A DNA stretch of 49,725 nt from the IMG/VR virus record IMGVR_UViG_3300022187_000044, positions 1-49,725 of that record; one strand, given 5' to 3'. How positions within the stretch are numbered: position 1 is the stretch's first letter; every line of letters begins with the position of its first letter. The position numbers and the translations under genes were made by a program. This document shows positions 33,907-41,481 of the stretch, in pieces. The notes under the pieces were generated by a model that made no database searches, had not been told where the DNA came from, and saw nothing but the letters and a program-made list of their open reading frames with translations. Source of the DNA: a virus.

Positions 33907-35623
33907 TCCAATTACCTCCTACTTTATATTCGCCATCCATTGGACAGCGTAGATTAAAATGTTCACCTGCTTCTATAATACTTTTTACTGCTAACTCTCC
34001 AACAAAATCTGCTTGAGATTCTTTGACTTCTATCTGCCATTCATCGTGGATGTTAGCAACAAATCTATAATCAATTGTATTAAGTCTTAACAAACTATCT
34101 AAGTTGACTAATGCTTTCTTCATTAAGATTGCACCTGCTCCTTGAAGTAGTGTGTTCAAAGCTGAGTGTTTGTTTCTTATGTATAGCTTCCTACCATCTA
34201 ATCCTTTGAGGTAATTTTTTGAAGCTGCTCTGTCAACTCGTTCCTTAAGAGACTTGTATGTTGGGAGACTACTAAGAAAGCGTTCTCGCAACTTCTTACC
34301 TTCTGCTCTGCTTCCTTTAATGATGCTTCCAATCTTCTCATCTCCTGCTCCGTAAACGAGTGCGTAGATGAAAGTTTTAGCCTGATCTCTTGATTTAAGT
34401 CCAGCAAAGTTTTTGTTAGTCGTGTGAATGTCTCCATTAATAATTTCATTTATGTACTCCTTATCATCCATGTAATGTGCTAACATGCGTAGCTCTAATC
34501 CACTTGCATCTACACCTACAAGCTTATGTCCTTCTGGTACAGTCCAACAGGCTCGACATTCTTTACCATAAGGACTATGAACAGAGGGAACTTGTGCAAC
34601 ATTAGGATTTCTATGTGTCATTCTTCCGGTGATAGTACCGTTGGGAATAACAAAACCGTGTATTCTACCATCATCCTTGACAGCTTCTACCCACGAATCA
34701 ATCTGAGCTATACGCTTTTGCAGTAATAAAAAATCTGCTATAAGTTTTGCTTCATGGATATGGGTTATCTTAGATAATGTTTTTTCATCTACAATAGGTT
34801 GACCAGTAGGTGTAAATCTATCTGGCTTCCAACCAAAGTCTATAAGATATTCTCCAATCTGTTTACGAGAACCAAGATTAAACTCTTGTAAAGTTTGTCG
34901 CATAAAAGGATTGAAGTTGTTGGTATCTAAACAACGTTGATATTCTTCATCAGTCATACCACGCTTAGATAGATTGCCATCTTTCTTGATGTAGGGTGTG
35001 ACCTCTTTTGTGTCTACCCATTTAGGTTTAAACGTTTCATGTACTTCTTCTTCTATCAGTTGTTTCTTTTCTCTAAGCTCTGCTAACAAACTTAATGCTG
35101 ATTGCATATCAAAAGCAAAACCATCTTGCTCTTGTTGTTTCATAATCTTAGCAATGCCTTGTTCAATATCAATTGACTGAGGTGAAAAACCTTTTGATTC
35201 TTTGCGAAGTTCTTGTAGTACTCTAGTGTTTAACTGTACATCCCGTACACAATAGTTTAACATATCAGTAGAGTAATTAAGATAATCTTCAAACTCAATC
35301 TTAGGATAGCCTAACTTGTATCCCCAAGTCTCAAGGCTGTGACCACCATCACGTGTTGGATTAAATAGTCTGGATAAAACTAAAGTGTCAATAAGTTTTT
35401 TATCACTAAGCTTTACTCCTCCAAACTTTTCCACAACTGGAATATCAAATCCAATAATGTTATGACCAATTAGCCTATCTGCTGTGGTAAGAAACTGATA
35501 CCCTTCTTCTAACTTATTAGGTGGGAACTTAAATATCTCACCTGAGTCAGGATTCTGGGCAACAATACACCATACCTTTGTGGCATGAATATCATCTGTT
35601 TCTATATCAAATACTAAATCCAT
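33893..35623 (-). CDS. DNA polymerase, family A (T7-like)
   Basis: The 576-residue replicative polymerase has a proofreading exonuclease domain (Asp6/Glu8 in FDIETD, Asp about 60 in IIGFDIP, Asp about 128 in YCVRDVQ). The polymerase domain shows motif A (GVDASGLELR), motif B (RDQAKTFIYALVYGAG) and motif C (IHDEWQ). The residue equal to E. coli Phe762 is Tyr (about 420), as in T7, associated with fast lytic replication. It is compact like T7 gp5, but no phage thioredoxin gene is seen. It shares one base with the primase-helicase stop. Confidence 0.95.
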   Translation of the reverse strand: MDLVFDIETDDIHATKVWCIVAQNPDSGEIFKFPPNKLEEGYQFLTTADRLIGHNIIGFDIPVVEKFGGVKLSDKKLIDTLVLSRLFNPTRDGGHSLETWGYKLGYPKIEFEDYLNYSTDMLNYCVRDVQLNTRVLQELRKESKGFSPQSIDIEQGIAKIMKQQEQDGFAFDMQSALSLLAELREKKQLIEEEVHETFKPKWVDTKEVTPYIKKDGNLSKRGMTDEEYQRCLDTNNFNPFMRQTLQEFNLGSRKQIGEYLIDFGWKPDRFTPTGQPIVDEKTLSKITHIHEAKLIADFLLLQKRIAQIDSWVEAVKDDGRIHGFVIPNGTITGRMTHRNPNVAQVPSVHSPYGKECRACWTVPEGHKLVGVDASGLELRMLAHYMDDKEYINEIINGDIHTTNKNFAGLKSRDQAKTFIYALVYGAGDEKIGSIIKGSRAEGKKLRERFLSSLPTYKSLKERVDRAASKNYLKGLDGRKLYIRNKHSALNTLLQGAGAILMKKALVNLDSLLRLNTIDYRFVANIHDEWQIEVKESQADFVGELAVKSIIEAGEHFNLRCPMDGEYKVGGNWSDTH

Positions 35624-37293
35624 TAAAAGCCTTCATCCCCAGAGTTATCAAACTCTATATCTTCGTTAGTTAATTCAGATAGTCTACCAGTTTCTGCATC
35701 ATAGATAACTCTAGCTGCCATACCTACATCACCTGTGTATCTTGATTTAAGTACACGTAGTCTTGTAGTCCTAGCTTCATCGGGGTCGTCTGATTGTTGA
35801 TTACGTTCTAATGCAATAACACAATCGGATAGTTGACCAATACTATTAGAGCCACGTAGATGAGAGAGACTTACTTCAATACCATTCTCGTGTCCTTTGT
35901 TTCCATCGACACGTCTGAGATGTGATACAAGTATAATCCCTGCACCAGTCTCTTCAACTAAACTTCTAAGTCTAGTCATAATAGAATCAATGGCTCGTCT
36001 CTCATCACCTTCATGTACTGCACTGACTAACATATGTAAATGATCTACGACCACCCACTTACAGTCACATCCAATAATCATAAAGCGAAGCTTAGTAAAG
36101 ATATCATCAATGTCGTTGGTGCCAAAGTGTGAGTGAACCCATACTCTGTTTTTATTCTCACCATCGTACAAGATGTCAAACATCTTATCAAGTTCTTCTT
36201 TAGAAAACTTCTCACGTTCTTGGTCAATGTATAACCTAGCGTTAGCTTCAATAGAAAGTATACCATCAATGGTACGTCTCCAATCTTCTTCTAATGCTAT
36301 GATACCTACGTTGTCTTGTGTTTGTTTCACAAGCCAATGCTCTAGTTCTCTGGTTACACTAGACTTACCAAGTCCTGTTCCACCTGTAAGAGTTACAAGC
36401 TCACCTTGTCTCAAGCCATACAGCTTTTTGTTGAGTCCTTCATAAGGATAAGGTATGCTTTGTTTCTTCTCACGATTGTGAAACTTCTCACGTTGCTCTG
36501 TAACATTGATAACACCGGATGGTGTATAAACTTTAGCAGACCACCAAGCTTCAACGAAATCCTTATGTCTATTAGACTTAAGCATATCGTTAGGGTCTTT
36601 AAACCCATTGGGAAGTGTGAGTATCCTAGCCTTTCCGGGCTTGAAAAGTCTTGCAACTTTTACTGCTGCATCCTTTCCTGCTTTATCATTATCAAAAGCA
36701 ACGATCACGTTTTCAAAGTTATCAAAGAACTCCAAGCTCTCCTTGATATCTCTTACTGCACCTTGTGCTCCACGCTTGATGGATACCACAGCCCACTTAC
36801 TACCAAGTAGTTCGTAAGCTGCCATAGCATCACACTCCCCTTCGGTTATGGTGACGTACTTGCCACCCTTAAACAATTGCTGACCAAACAATCCGGTGTC
36901 ATTGTAACTACCTTGTACAAAGAAATCTTTAGTAACAGAATTTCTGCACTTGGTAGCTGATAGTTCATGTCCATTGTAGTATGGATAGAAATGTTTAATG
37001 ACCTGACCCTTAAGGTCTTGAACAGCTTTAACCCCAAACTTCTGTGCAGTTGCTTGAGATATTTTTCTGTCAGTCAATGCAATGAAGTTACCTTCACTCA
37101 CATTGTCAGGTTGTTTAGGTTGAATTGTTTCTGTTTGTGTCATAGTTTTTCCGTTACATGCTTGTTCATAATTAGGCATAAATTCTCCACAACTAAAACA
37201 CTTTGCCGAACCATCTTCATTGATTCCTACAGCATCACTGCTTGGACAAAGTGGGCATGGTTGTTTCAACTTATCCCAAGTTTTCTCATTCAT
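35623..37293 (-). CDS. Primase-helicase (T7 gp4-like)
   Basis: The start is set at 37293 (MNEKTWDK) since AGGAGG stands 6 bases upstream; a GTG at 37308 would include that site. The 556-residue bifunctional protein has zinc cysteines 13/16/32/35 and Toprim residues Glu151 (ITEGECD) and Asp201/Asp203 (AFDNDKAG). Its RecA-like helicase domain has Walker A at about 304-311 (GGTGLGKSS), Walker B (WVVVDHLHM, about 417) and His459 (LVSHLRR). It unwinds the fork and primes the lagging strand. Confidence 0.95.
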   Translation of the reverse strand: MNEKTWDKLKQPCPLCPSSDAVGINEDGSAKCFSCGEFMPNYEQACNGKTMTQTETIQPKQPDNVSEGNFIALTDRKISQATAQKFGVKAVQDLKGQVIKHFYPYYNGHELSATKCRNSVTKDFFVQGSYNDTGLFGQQLFKGGKYVTITEGECDAMAAYELLGSKWAVVSIKRGAQGAVRDIKESLEFFDNFENVIVAFDNDKAGKDAAVKVARLFKPGKARILTLPNGFKDPNDMLKSNRHKDFVEAWWSAKVYTPSGVINVTEQREKFHNREKKQSIPYPYEGLNKKLYGLRQGELVTLTGGTGLGKSSVTRELEHWLVKQTQDNVGIIALEEDWRRTIDGILSIEANARLYIDQEREKFSKEELDKMFDILYDGENKNRVWVHSHFGTNDIDDIFTKLRFMIIGCDCKWVVVDHLHMLVSAVHEGDERRAIDSIMTRLRSLVEETGAGIILVSHLRRVDGNKGHENGIEVSLSHLRGSNSIGQLSDCVIALERNQQSDDPDEARTTRLRVLKSRYTGDVGMAARVIYDAETGRLSELTNEDIEFDNSGDEGF

Positions 37294-37311
37294 GTTAGCC
37301 CTCCTCACAGA

Positions 37312-37608
37312 CTATGTTTCTTTTTTTACTTTCGATTCATCCTCGATAGTTTCTGGGTCATCGCCAACGAACTGCCCCTTATCATTTCTGGCACGTTCTG
37401 TTTCAACGATTGCTTCGTCTCTATCTTTGAGCAACTCTTCTAAGTTGGCTCGATGTGTACGACTTGCAAAGTCTAAAGCTTCTATGATAACTTGTAAGTT
37501 ACCAACTTTCTGTACTATAACAGTAGCTTCTTGCTTTACTCCATCATCGTTGATGTTATTAACATCATATGAAGTTGTCCCATCATCATTATTAATAGTA
37601 ATAATCAT
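37312..37608 (-). CDS. Protein of unknown function between SSB and primase (98 aa)
   Basis: Beta-strand-like N-terminus (MIITINNDDGTTSYDVNNIN) with a central helix containing 'VIIEALDFASRTHRANLEEL' and a very acidic C-terminus. It starts directly after the SSB stop (TAAATG). The acidic tail could interact with replication proteins. Not recognised. Confidence 0.65.
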   Translation of the reverse strand: MIITINNDDGTTSYDVNNINDDGVKQEATVIVQKVGNLQVIIEALDFASRTHRANLEELLKDRDEAIVETERARNDKGQFVGDDPETIEDESKVKKET

Positions 37609-38022
37609 TTAGAATTCCTCGTTATCTGATTCACCTTCGACATACTCTACCAAGTTCTCAACCTTTACAGCCATAAGTTCAGCGAACTGACCATAATCAT
37701 TCTTGTAAGGTTTGATCTTGACAACAACTTCTGAACCATTACCTACGCTAACATCTAGATCAGCACCATCATTGTCAACAAGTTTAGGTGCAGCATTTGC
37801 AGTACCATCATTTCTTGTGGCTCTCTTACTGAAAGTAAATGCCGGTTCATCATACTTAGGCTGTCCTGATCTGTCTCTAACTTGATTAAGACCTATGCCT
37901 TCAAGTTTAGATGCAGTCTCAGGGTCTGTAAGAACAGTCAACCCATACTTGTGAGGTTGGAACCTCGTGTTTGGCGATGTGATATTAGCCCACATTGCCT
38001 TACCTTTTACATACTCATACAT
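37609..38022 (-). CDS. Single-stranded DNA-binding protein (gp2.5-like)
   Basis: The start is at 38022 because GGAGGA precedes that ATG by 6 bases; an upstream in-frame ATG would consume the site. The 137-residue protein opens MYEYVKGKAMWANITSP, shows an OB-fold-like strand pattern ('HKYGLTVLTDPETASKLEGI', VVKIKPYKNDYGQ) and ends in an acidic tail with terminal Phe (EGESDNEEF). That tail is the hallmark of T7 gp2.5 and bacterial SSB. It coats single strands and recruits polymerase and helicase. It is the first gene after the strong promoter at 38058. Confidence 0.82.
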   Translation of the reverse strand: MYEYVKGKAMWANITSPNTRFQPHKYGLTVLTDPETASKLEGIGLNQVRDRSGQPKYDEPAFTFSKRATRNDGTANAAPKLVDNDGADLDVSVGNGSEVVVKIKPYKNDYGQFAELMAVKVENLVEYVEGESDNEEF

Positions 38023-38057
38023 ATTATTTCCTCCATCGGTTTGTATTAAGTGCACAC

Positions 38058-38086
38058 ATTATATCATACTTTTGTATGAAAGTAAA
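38058..38086 (-). promoter_or_regulatory. Sigma70 promoter for replication operon, with operator-like palindrome
   Basis: TTTACT, 17 bases, TATAAT. The spacer contains the perfect dyad TCATAC-AAAA-GTATGA (plus-strand 38064-38079), well placed for a repressor to block RNA polymerase. The predicted start is near 38051, leaving a leader of about 30 bases with a strong RBS. Confidence 0.82.
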
Positions 38087-38094
38087 GTGTTTGG

Positions 38095-38140
38095 TTAAAA
38101 AAGTTAAGCCGGTTTTAGAGTGGCACAAGACCGGAAACTT
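38095..38140 (-). terminator. Terminator upstream of the replication operon
   Basis: Reading leftward, AAGTTTCCGGT pairs with ACCGGCTTAACTT around a 16-base loop (arms 38130-38140 and 38101-38113), followed by TTTTAA. It would insulate the early gene at 38197 from the replication operon. A TATAAT at 38147-38152 just upstream may be part of a second weak promoter. Confidence 0.55.
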
Positions 38141-38196
38141 GTAAATATTATAAGTTAAATAAAGGAGGGCAAAACTTCTTATAATATACCTTCGTA

Positions 38197-38397
38197 TTAA
38201 TCCCTAATAGCAGTGAGTATCTCTTCCCAAAATGTTAATGGAGTATCGTTAAGTCTTACCTTAAAGGTATCGTCTAACTTCTCCACCACATGCCCTACAT
38301 TTGGATAGTGTTCCGTCATATACAATCCAAACTTCCTATACTCATCACGAGTAAGTATCTCTGTATTGTATTGATCTCTTTCTGCTAAGTAGTTCAT
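38197..38397 (-). CDS. Early small protein (66 aa), unknown
   Basis: The product begins MNYLAERDQYNTEILTRDEY and is acidic and helical with a mixed C-terminus. The promoter at 38412 predicts a transcript start only about 8 bases before the ATG, and no Shine-Dalgarno is present, so it would be read from a nearly leaderless mRNA. It stands alone between a promoter and a terminator. Not recognised. Confidence 0.6.
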   Translation of the reverse strand: MNYLAERDQYNTEILTRDEYRKFGLYMTEHYPNVGHVVEKLDDTFKVRLNDTPLTFWEEILTAIRD

Positions 38398-38411
38398 CTT
38401 AATAAGCGTGT

Positions 38412-38440
38412 ATTATAACACAAGTTACTATAAAAAGCAA
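38412..38440 (-). promoter_or_regulatory. Sigma70 promoter for 38197-38397
   Basis: TTGCTT, 17 bases, TATAAT on the minus strand. The -10 is embedded in a small dyad (GTGT-TATAAT-ACAC). The predicted start is near 38405. Confidence 0.75.
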
Positions 38441-38443
38441 CCC

Positions 38444-39133
38444 CTAAATGTTAATTGTGAACGGTAATGTACAACCTGTAATAGTTATAGGATTATCAAA
38501 CTCTAAATCCATTACATAATTAAGTGTAGCTTGTTTAACTTTGTTAGGTATCTTACCATCGTATTGAACATTAACTACATTACCATTAAATAAATCATAG
38601 ATCACTGTAAACTTTAATGTTCTTTTAATTATAATGTTTTCAATGTAATCACCATAAGGTTTAGCTGACTTAACCTTTGGACATACAACAGGTTCTGGCT
38701 CTGGCTCTGGCTCTGGTATTATCTCTGGCTGTCCTAATACTTGTGTACCTGTAAGAACACCTAGTCCGGCATTGACACCTAGCTCTTCAGTAGGTTCTGG
38801 CTCTACAATCTCTGGCTCAATTACTGACTGTGTATTTAAGCGTTCATCTAGATCATTTAAGATACGATAAATTTCTGCGTTAGTTTCTTCCATGTTATCT
38901 AATCTATTGGATAACTCAACCAAAGAATTACGATAGCTTTCTCTGGTAGACTGTATCAAGTCTGCATTTCTATTTACGCTTTCGAACTCTTCGCTGAGAG
39001 ACAGGAAAGATTTGTTTAACCTTGTAAGTCCTGCTTTGTTTTCAGATATGTTATCCACTGTGATGTTGACTGAGCTAACCATAGCAACCATCATTGCTAT
39101 CATTACTGCTCCAAATATTATTTTAAATTTCAT
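38444..39133 (-). CDS. Anchored periplasmic protein with TonB-like C-terminus
   Basis: The 229-residue protein has an N-terminal membrane anchor or uncleaved signal (about 4-22) and a coiled coil (about 30-100). A Glu-Pro linker (PEIVEPEPTEE, PEIIPEPEPEPEP, about 107-148) leads to a compact domain (about 151-229) with Cys151 and Cys221. The layout and the strand-turn-strand-helix pattern ('RTLKFTVIYDLFNGNVVNVQ', then KIPNKVKQATLNYVMDLEF) recall the TonB C-terminal domain, which contacts outer-membrane receptors. The similarity is at pattern level only. RBS AGGAGGTAGCATAAA. Confidence 0.6.
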   Translation of the reverse strand: MKFKIIFGAVMIAMMVAMVSSVNITVDNISENKAGLTRLNKSFLSLSEEFESVNRNADLIQSTRESYRNSLVELSNRLDNMEETNAEIYRILNDLDERLNTQSVIEPEIVEPEPTEELGVNAGLGVLTGTQVLGQPEIIPEPEPEPEPVVCPKVKSAKPYGDYIENIIIKRTLKFTVIYDLFNGNVVNVQYDGKIPNKVKQATLNYVMDLEFDNPITITGCTLPFTINI

Positions 39134-39134
39134 T

Positions 39135-39632
39135 TTATGCTACCTCCTGTGTAGTCCACCATGTAGGTTTAGCTCTGTTCTGTTCCCACTTGGCATAGTG
39201 TTTTTCATTTATTACATATCTACGATACGCAACGATTGGGTCTTTGTGTTTATACTCCTCCGGCATAGCCTGTGCTAATGGTGTCATATCACCAATGTTT
39301 ATATTAAGTGGTAGTTGCATAAGAGGTGTTGATAGTTTATCAAAACTTAAATGCGATCTACCATATCTGTGACTGTACTCAATGGACAAGGCGATGAAGT
39401 GCCGATACAACCATTGATAGTTAGAACTAGATTCTCTTGCCCAGATAGTGCAAGGATGATTCTTGTATGCAGCTTTGTAAAGTCCTTGCTTGTCTGCCCA
39501 CTCATCACCATCCAGTTCTCTATGTGCTGTGCATAACATCTGTGCTGTTTCCAGTGGCATCTTGACTAGCATCTTATCTGGCTGTGCTAGTGCTGATTCA
39601 ACTGGACATTCATTAAAATAAAATATGTTCAT
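39135..39632 (-). CDS. Conserved phage protein of unknown function (165 aa)
   Basis: The protein shows MLVKMPLETAQMLCTAHREL, 'NHPCTIWARESSSNYQWLYR', EYSHRYGRSHLS and DPIVAYRRYVINEKHYAKW. This pattern recurs in many T4-like, cyanophage and marine phage early regions, as I recall, without a proven function. It is rich in His, Trp and Tyr, which suggests nucleic-acid or nucleotide binding. It overlaps the upstream gene's stop by one base. Confidence 0.65.
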   Translation of the reverse strand: MNIFYFNECPVESALAQPDKMLVKMPLETAQMLCTAHRELDGDEWADKQGLYKAAYKNHPCTIWARESSSNYQWLYRHFIALSIEYSHRYGRSHLSFDKLSTPLMQLPLNINIGDMTPLAQAMPEEYKHKDPIVAYRRYVINEKHYAKWEQNRAKPTWWTTQEVA

Positions 39633-39826
39633 TAAGCTTCTCCAATTAAAACAACTTCACCATGTAGTTCATATCCACTTTGTCCTGTGTTAGCTACATC
39701 AATTCTATCTATCCAATAATTTTCTAAATTGTAATCATCACTAAAAGGTTTATTCTCTAACACTCTAACAAATAAACTTTTATCTTTAATATTTTGTAAA
39801 GTATCTATTAAATCTTGTACTGTCAT
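39632..39826 (-). CDS. Early small protein (64 aa), unknown
   Basis: Begins MTVQDLIDTLQNIKDKSLFV and ends HGEVVLIGEA, an alpha/beta miniprotein. The ATG follows the neighbour's TAA immediately (TAAATG), with GAGG 9 bases upstream. Short proteins of the 'LI..L......V' type are frequent in phage early regions. Confidence 0.6.
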   Translation of the reverse strand: MTVQDLIDTLQNIKDKSLFVRVLENKPFSDDYNLENYWIDRIDVANTGQSGYELHGEVVLIGEA

Positions 39827-40015
39827 TTACTCATCCTCAATTTGAAATGCTTCATTAAGATGATACAGTAAGTCTGCTAGTGCATGTACCTCTTGGATAT
39901 CTATCCCACCATACTCAAACAAACTATTAGTACCTTGTTTAGCTTTACGATAGTTATTTTTTATCCATGTTAAATTTCTTTCTTGAAGTTTAACTGTTAT
40001 TATTTTCTCTTTCAT
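39827..40015 (-). CDS. Early small protein (62 aa), unknown
   Basis: Begins MKEKIITVKLQERNLTWIKN and ends acidic (LNEAFQIEDE), mixed alpha/beta. The start overlaps the TGA of the preceding 49-residue gene (ATGA). Not recognised. Confidence 0.6.
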   Translation of the reverse strand: MKEKIITVKLQERNLTWIKNNYRKAKQGTNSLFEYGGIDIQEVHALADLLYHLNEAFQIEDE

Positions 40016-40161
40016 TTACCTTGCCCTCTATATTTTTTTAAGTTGGCTTTCTTATTCTTGTTCATAGTAGAGGTGCCAACGTTACCTCTACCTTGACTTG
40101 TCTTCTTACCCCTGCCTTGTGTAGCAGAAGTATATGTACTCTTAGTCCATGTCTTCGCCAT
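40012..40161 (-). CDS. Small basic Lys/Gly/Thr-rich protein (49 aa)
   Basis: Begins MAKTWTKSTYTSATQGRGKK and stays strongly basic to the end (KKANLKKYRGQGK), with no acidic residue. It is probably disordered until bound to nucleic acid. It overlaps the upstream gene by 20 bases and the downstream ATG by ATGA, supporting real translation. Confidence 0.6.
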   Translation of the reverse strand: MAKTWTKSTYTSATQGRGKKTSQGRGNVGTSTMNKNKKANLKKYRGQGK

Positions 40162-40354
40162 ACCTATTCTCCTCTATCGTTGCTCTGCGTTTGTCTCTGT
40201 ACTCTGTAACCCTTCGACCATCAGCATAGTCAACTGTTTGTTTATACCATAACCCATCTTTGTATCTGGTGTCAATAGCTATGATTTGTTTAGCTTGTTT
40301 TTCTAATTCAAGTATCTCTCTTTGCTGTTCAACAGCTTCATAAAACTCAGTCAT
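40142..40354 (-). CDS. Early small helical protein (70 aa)
   Basis: Glu/Gln-rich N-terminal helix (FYEAVEQQREILELEKQAKQ), a short strand pair (KDGLWYKQTVDYADGRRV) and a charged end. RBS GGAGCACTACACT. Its ATG overlaps the stop of a 25-codon reading frame. Not recognised. Confidence 0.6.
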   Translation of the reverse strand: MTEFYEAVEQQREILELEKQAKQIIAIDTRYKDGLWYKQTVDYADGRRVTEYRDKRRATIEENRYGEDMD

Positions 40355-40428
40355 AGTGTAGTGCTCCTAATCATAAACCCCAACCAAAAACCAAAACACA
40401 TTCCTGTAAAAAACATTTTATGTATCAT
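40351..40428 (-). CDS. Possible 25-residue membrane peptide
   Basis: MIHKMFFTGMCFGFWLGFMI plus five residues forms a single hydrophobic helix. It overlaps the upstream gene by 11 bases and the downstream ATG by ATGA, and a GGAGAAAG motif lies upstream. The coupling argues for translation; the short length leaves doubt. Confidence 0.45.
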   Translation of the reverse strand: MIHKMFFTGMCFGFWLGFMIRSTTL

Positions 40429-40630
40429 CTTTTTCTTTCTCCTTTTTATTTTTAATTTTCATTAACTCATCCCACTTATAAAACTTCTTAGTCTCTGCAT
40501 CCCAGAAATTACCACGCTGTACATGTGAAGGAACATGTGGTTTAACTTTATCTTCATCAAGTAAATGCATGTATAAACTTGTCATTGCTATCAGTAAAAC
40601 AAACCCGACCACTACCAATATTATTTCCAT
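40418..40630 (-). CDS. Small single-span membrane protein (70 aa)
   Basis: N-terminal membrane helix (EIILVVVGFVLLIAMTSLYM) and a basic/acidic cytoplasmic tail with 'VQRGNFWDAETKKFYKWDEL'. RBS TATAGGAGATAGAGT. Early phage membrane miniproteins often alter host envelope functions or block superinfection, but nothing specific shows here. Confidence 0.6.
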   Translation of the reverse strand: MEIILVVVGFVLLIAMTSLYMHLLDEDKVKPHVPSHVQRGNFWDAETKKFYKWDELMKIKNKKEKEKDDT

Positions 40631-40640
40631 ACTCTATCTC

Positions 40641-40886
40641 CTATATAGATTTTTCAAAGTTACTACTACTTGTAATACTTTTAAACTTAACACCCAATAA
40701 CTTATGTATCCGATCCTCAAACAAACTCACTTGATTCATTATCTCAGCTTGTTCACGTGGTGTAGCGTTTGCAAATCCCTTATCCATATGAACCTCTGGA
40801 CTATCAAACAAACCCATCAAGTAATCAGACACTTGGTGTTTAGCATACACTTTTGGTGTGACTTTTTTATTATTATATTCTATCAT
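40641..40886 (-). CDS. Early small protein (81 aa), unknown
   Basis: Begins MIEYNNKKVTPKVYAKHQVS and has a helical centre with EQAEIMNQVSLFEDRIHKLL. RBS GGAGGATAGTA. It is the first gene after the promoter at 40978. The leader contains the palindrome CTTTATAAAG (40897-40906), also found in the control region. Not recognised. Confidence 0.6.
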   Translation of the reverse strand: MIEYNNKKVTPKVYAKHQVSDYLMGLFDSPEVHMDKGFANATPREQAEIMNQVSLFEDRIHKLLGVKFKSITSSSNFEKSI

Positions 40887-40977
40887 TACTATCCTCCTTT
40901 ATAAAGTTTTATAAATACTAATATAAATTATTAATATAATTAATTATTAATTTAATTAATGTTATAATATGTATAAG

Positions 40978-41006
40978 ATTATATCACAAAAATAAACAGA
41001 AGTCAA
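40978..41006 (-). promoter_or_regulatory. Near-consensus sigma70 early promoter
   Basis: TTGACT, 17 bases, TATAAT on the minus strand. The predicted start near 40971 gives an AT-rich leader of about 85 bases. A TGTGAC element (41022-41027) lies 16 bases upstream of the -35, as at two other leftward promoters. Confidence 0.85.
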
Positions 41007-41012
41007 ATTGTG

Positions 41013-41081
41013 TTACGAATCTGTGACATACAGTAAAATAAATAAAAATATTAGTATGATTGGTAAAAAATATATACTCAT
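41013..41081 (-). CDS. Possible 22-residue membrane peptide
   Basis: MSIYFLPIILIFLFILLYVT plus two residues, an almost pure membrane helix, preceded by AGGAG four bases before the ATG. It lies alone between a weak terminator and the 40978 promoter. It could be a toxin-like or envelope-acting micropeptide, or chance in AT-rich DNA. Confidence 0.3.
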   Translation of the reverse strand: MSIYFLPIILIFLFILLYVTDS

Positions 41082-41106
41082 TCTACTCCTCTCTAAGCAT
41101 AGGGTT

Positions 41107-41130
41107 AATTAAAAGGTAGGGCATACCCTT
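41107..41130 (-). terminator. Weak terminator-like hairpin
   Basis: Reading leftward, AAGGGTA pairs with TACCTT (one bulge) and is followed by TTTTAATTAA, right at the stop of the 41129 gene. The short stem gives modest support. Confidence 0.3.
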
Positions 41131-41359
41131 AGTACCTAAAAGAACGTGCAATACACGAAGCCACATGCTCTTCTACAAGCATGTTTATCTCCATCTCTGA
41201 TAGAGAATCTAAGTCTCTACGATTTATGACATAAGCATGGGTAGAATCTAGCAACAAATGTTGAGTTATACTTGTTAATTTACCATACAAATTTCCAAAG
41301 TCTCTGGCTAAAATTTCCTCAACTCTGGAATGCCATGTACCTTTTTCTATTCTTTGCAT
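41129..41359 (-). CDS. Early small protein (76 aa), unknown
   Basis: Helical and mixed: HSRVEEILARDFGNLYGKLT, then 'SEMEINMLVEEHVASCIARS'. RBS GGAGGATATAGA inside the upstream gene, which it overlaps by 13 bases. Not recognised. Confidence 0.6.
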   Translation of the reverse strand: MQRIEKGTWHSRVEEILARDFGNLYGKLTSITQHLLLDSTHAYVINRRDLDSLSEMEINMLVEEHVASCIARSFRY

Positions 41360-41481
41360 TCTATATCCTCCAATATTTGAGCAGACATTTCATCATCTTG
41401 CTCTTGTTGTTTAACAAAGTCTAACCACTCTTGACTGTTCTTGTCAACAGTATCAAACCATTCTCTAAATACTTTACTCAT
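41347..41481 (-). CDS. Early acidic miniprotein (44 aa)
   Basis: MSKVFREWFDTVDKNSQEWL followed by an acidic helix to ECKE. It overlaps the neighbours by 8 and 13 bases and has GGAGGACGAAG as RBS. Not recognised. Confidence 0.6.
   Translation of the reverse strand: MSKVFREWFDTVDKNSQEWLDFVKQQEQDDEMSAQILEDIECKE

Noticed and set aside
37294-37308. GTG start of the primase-helicase
   Set aside because: It contains the AGGAGG that serves the ATG at 37293.
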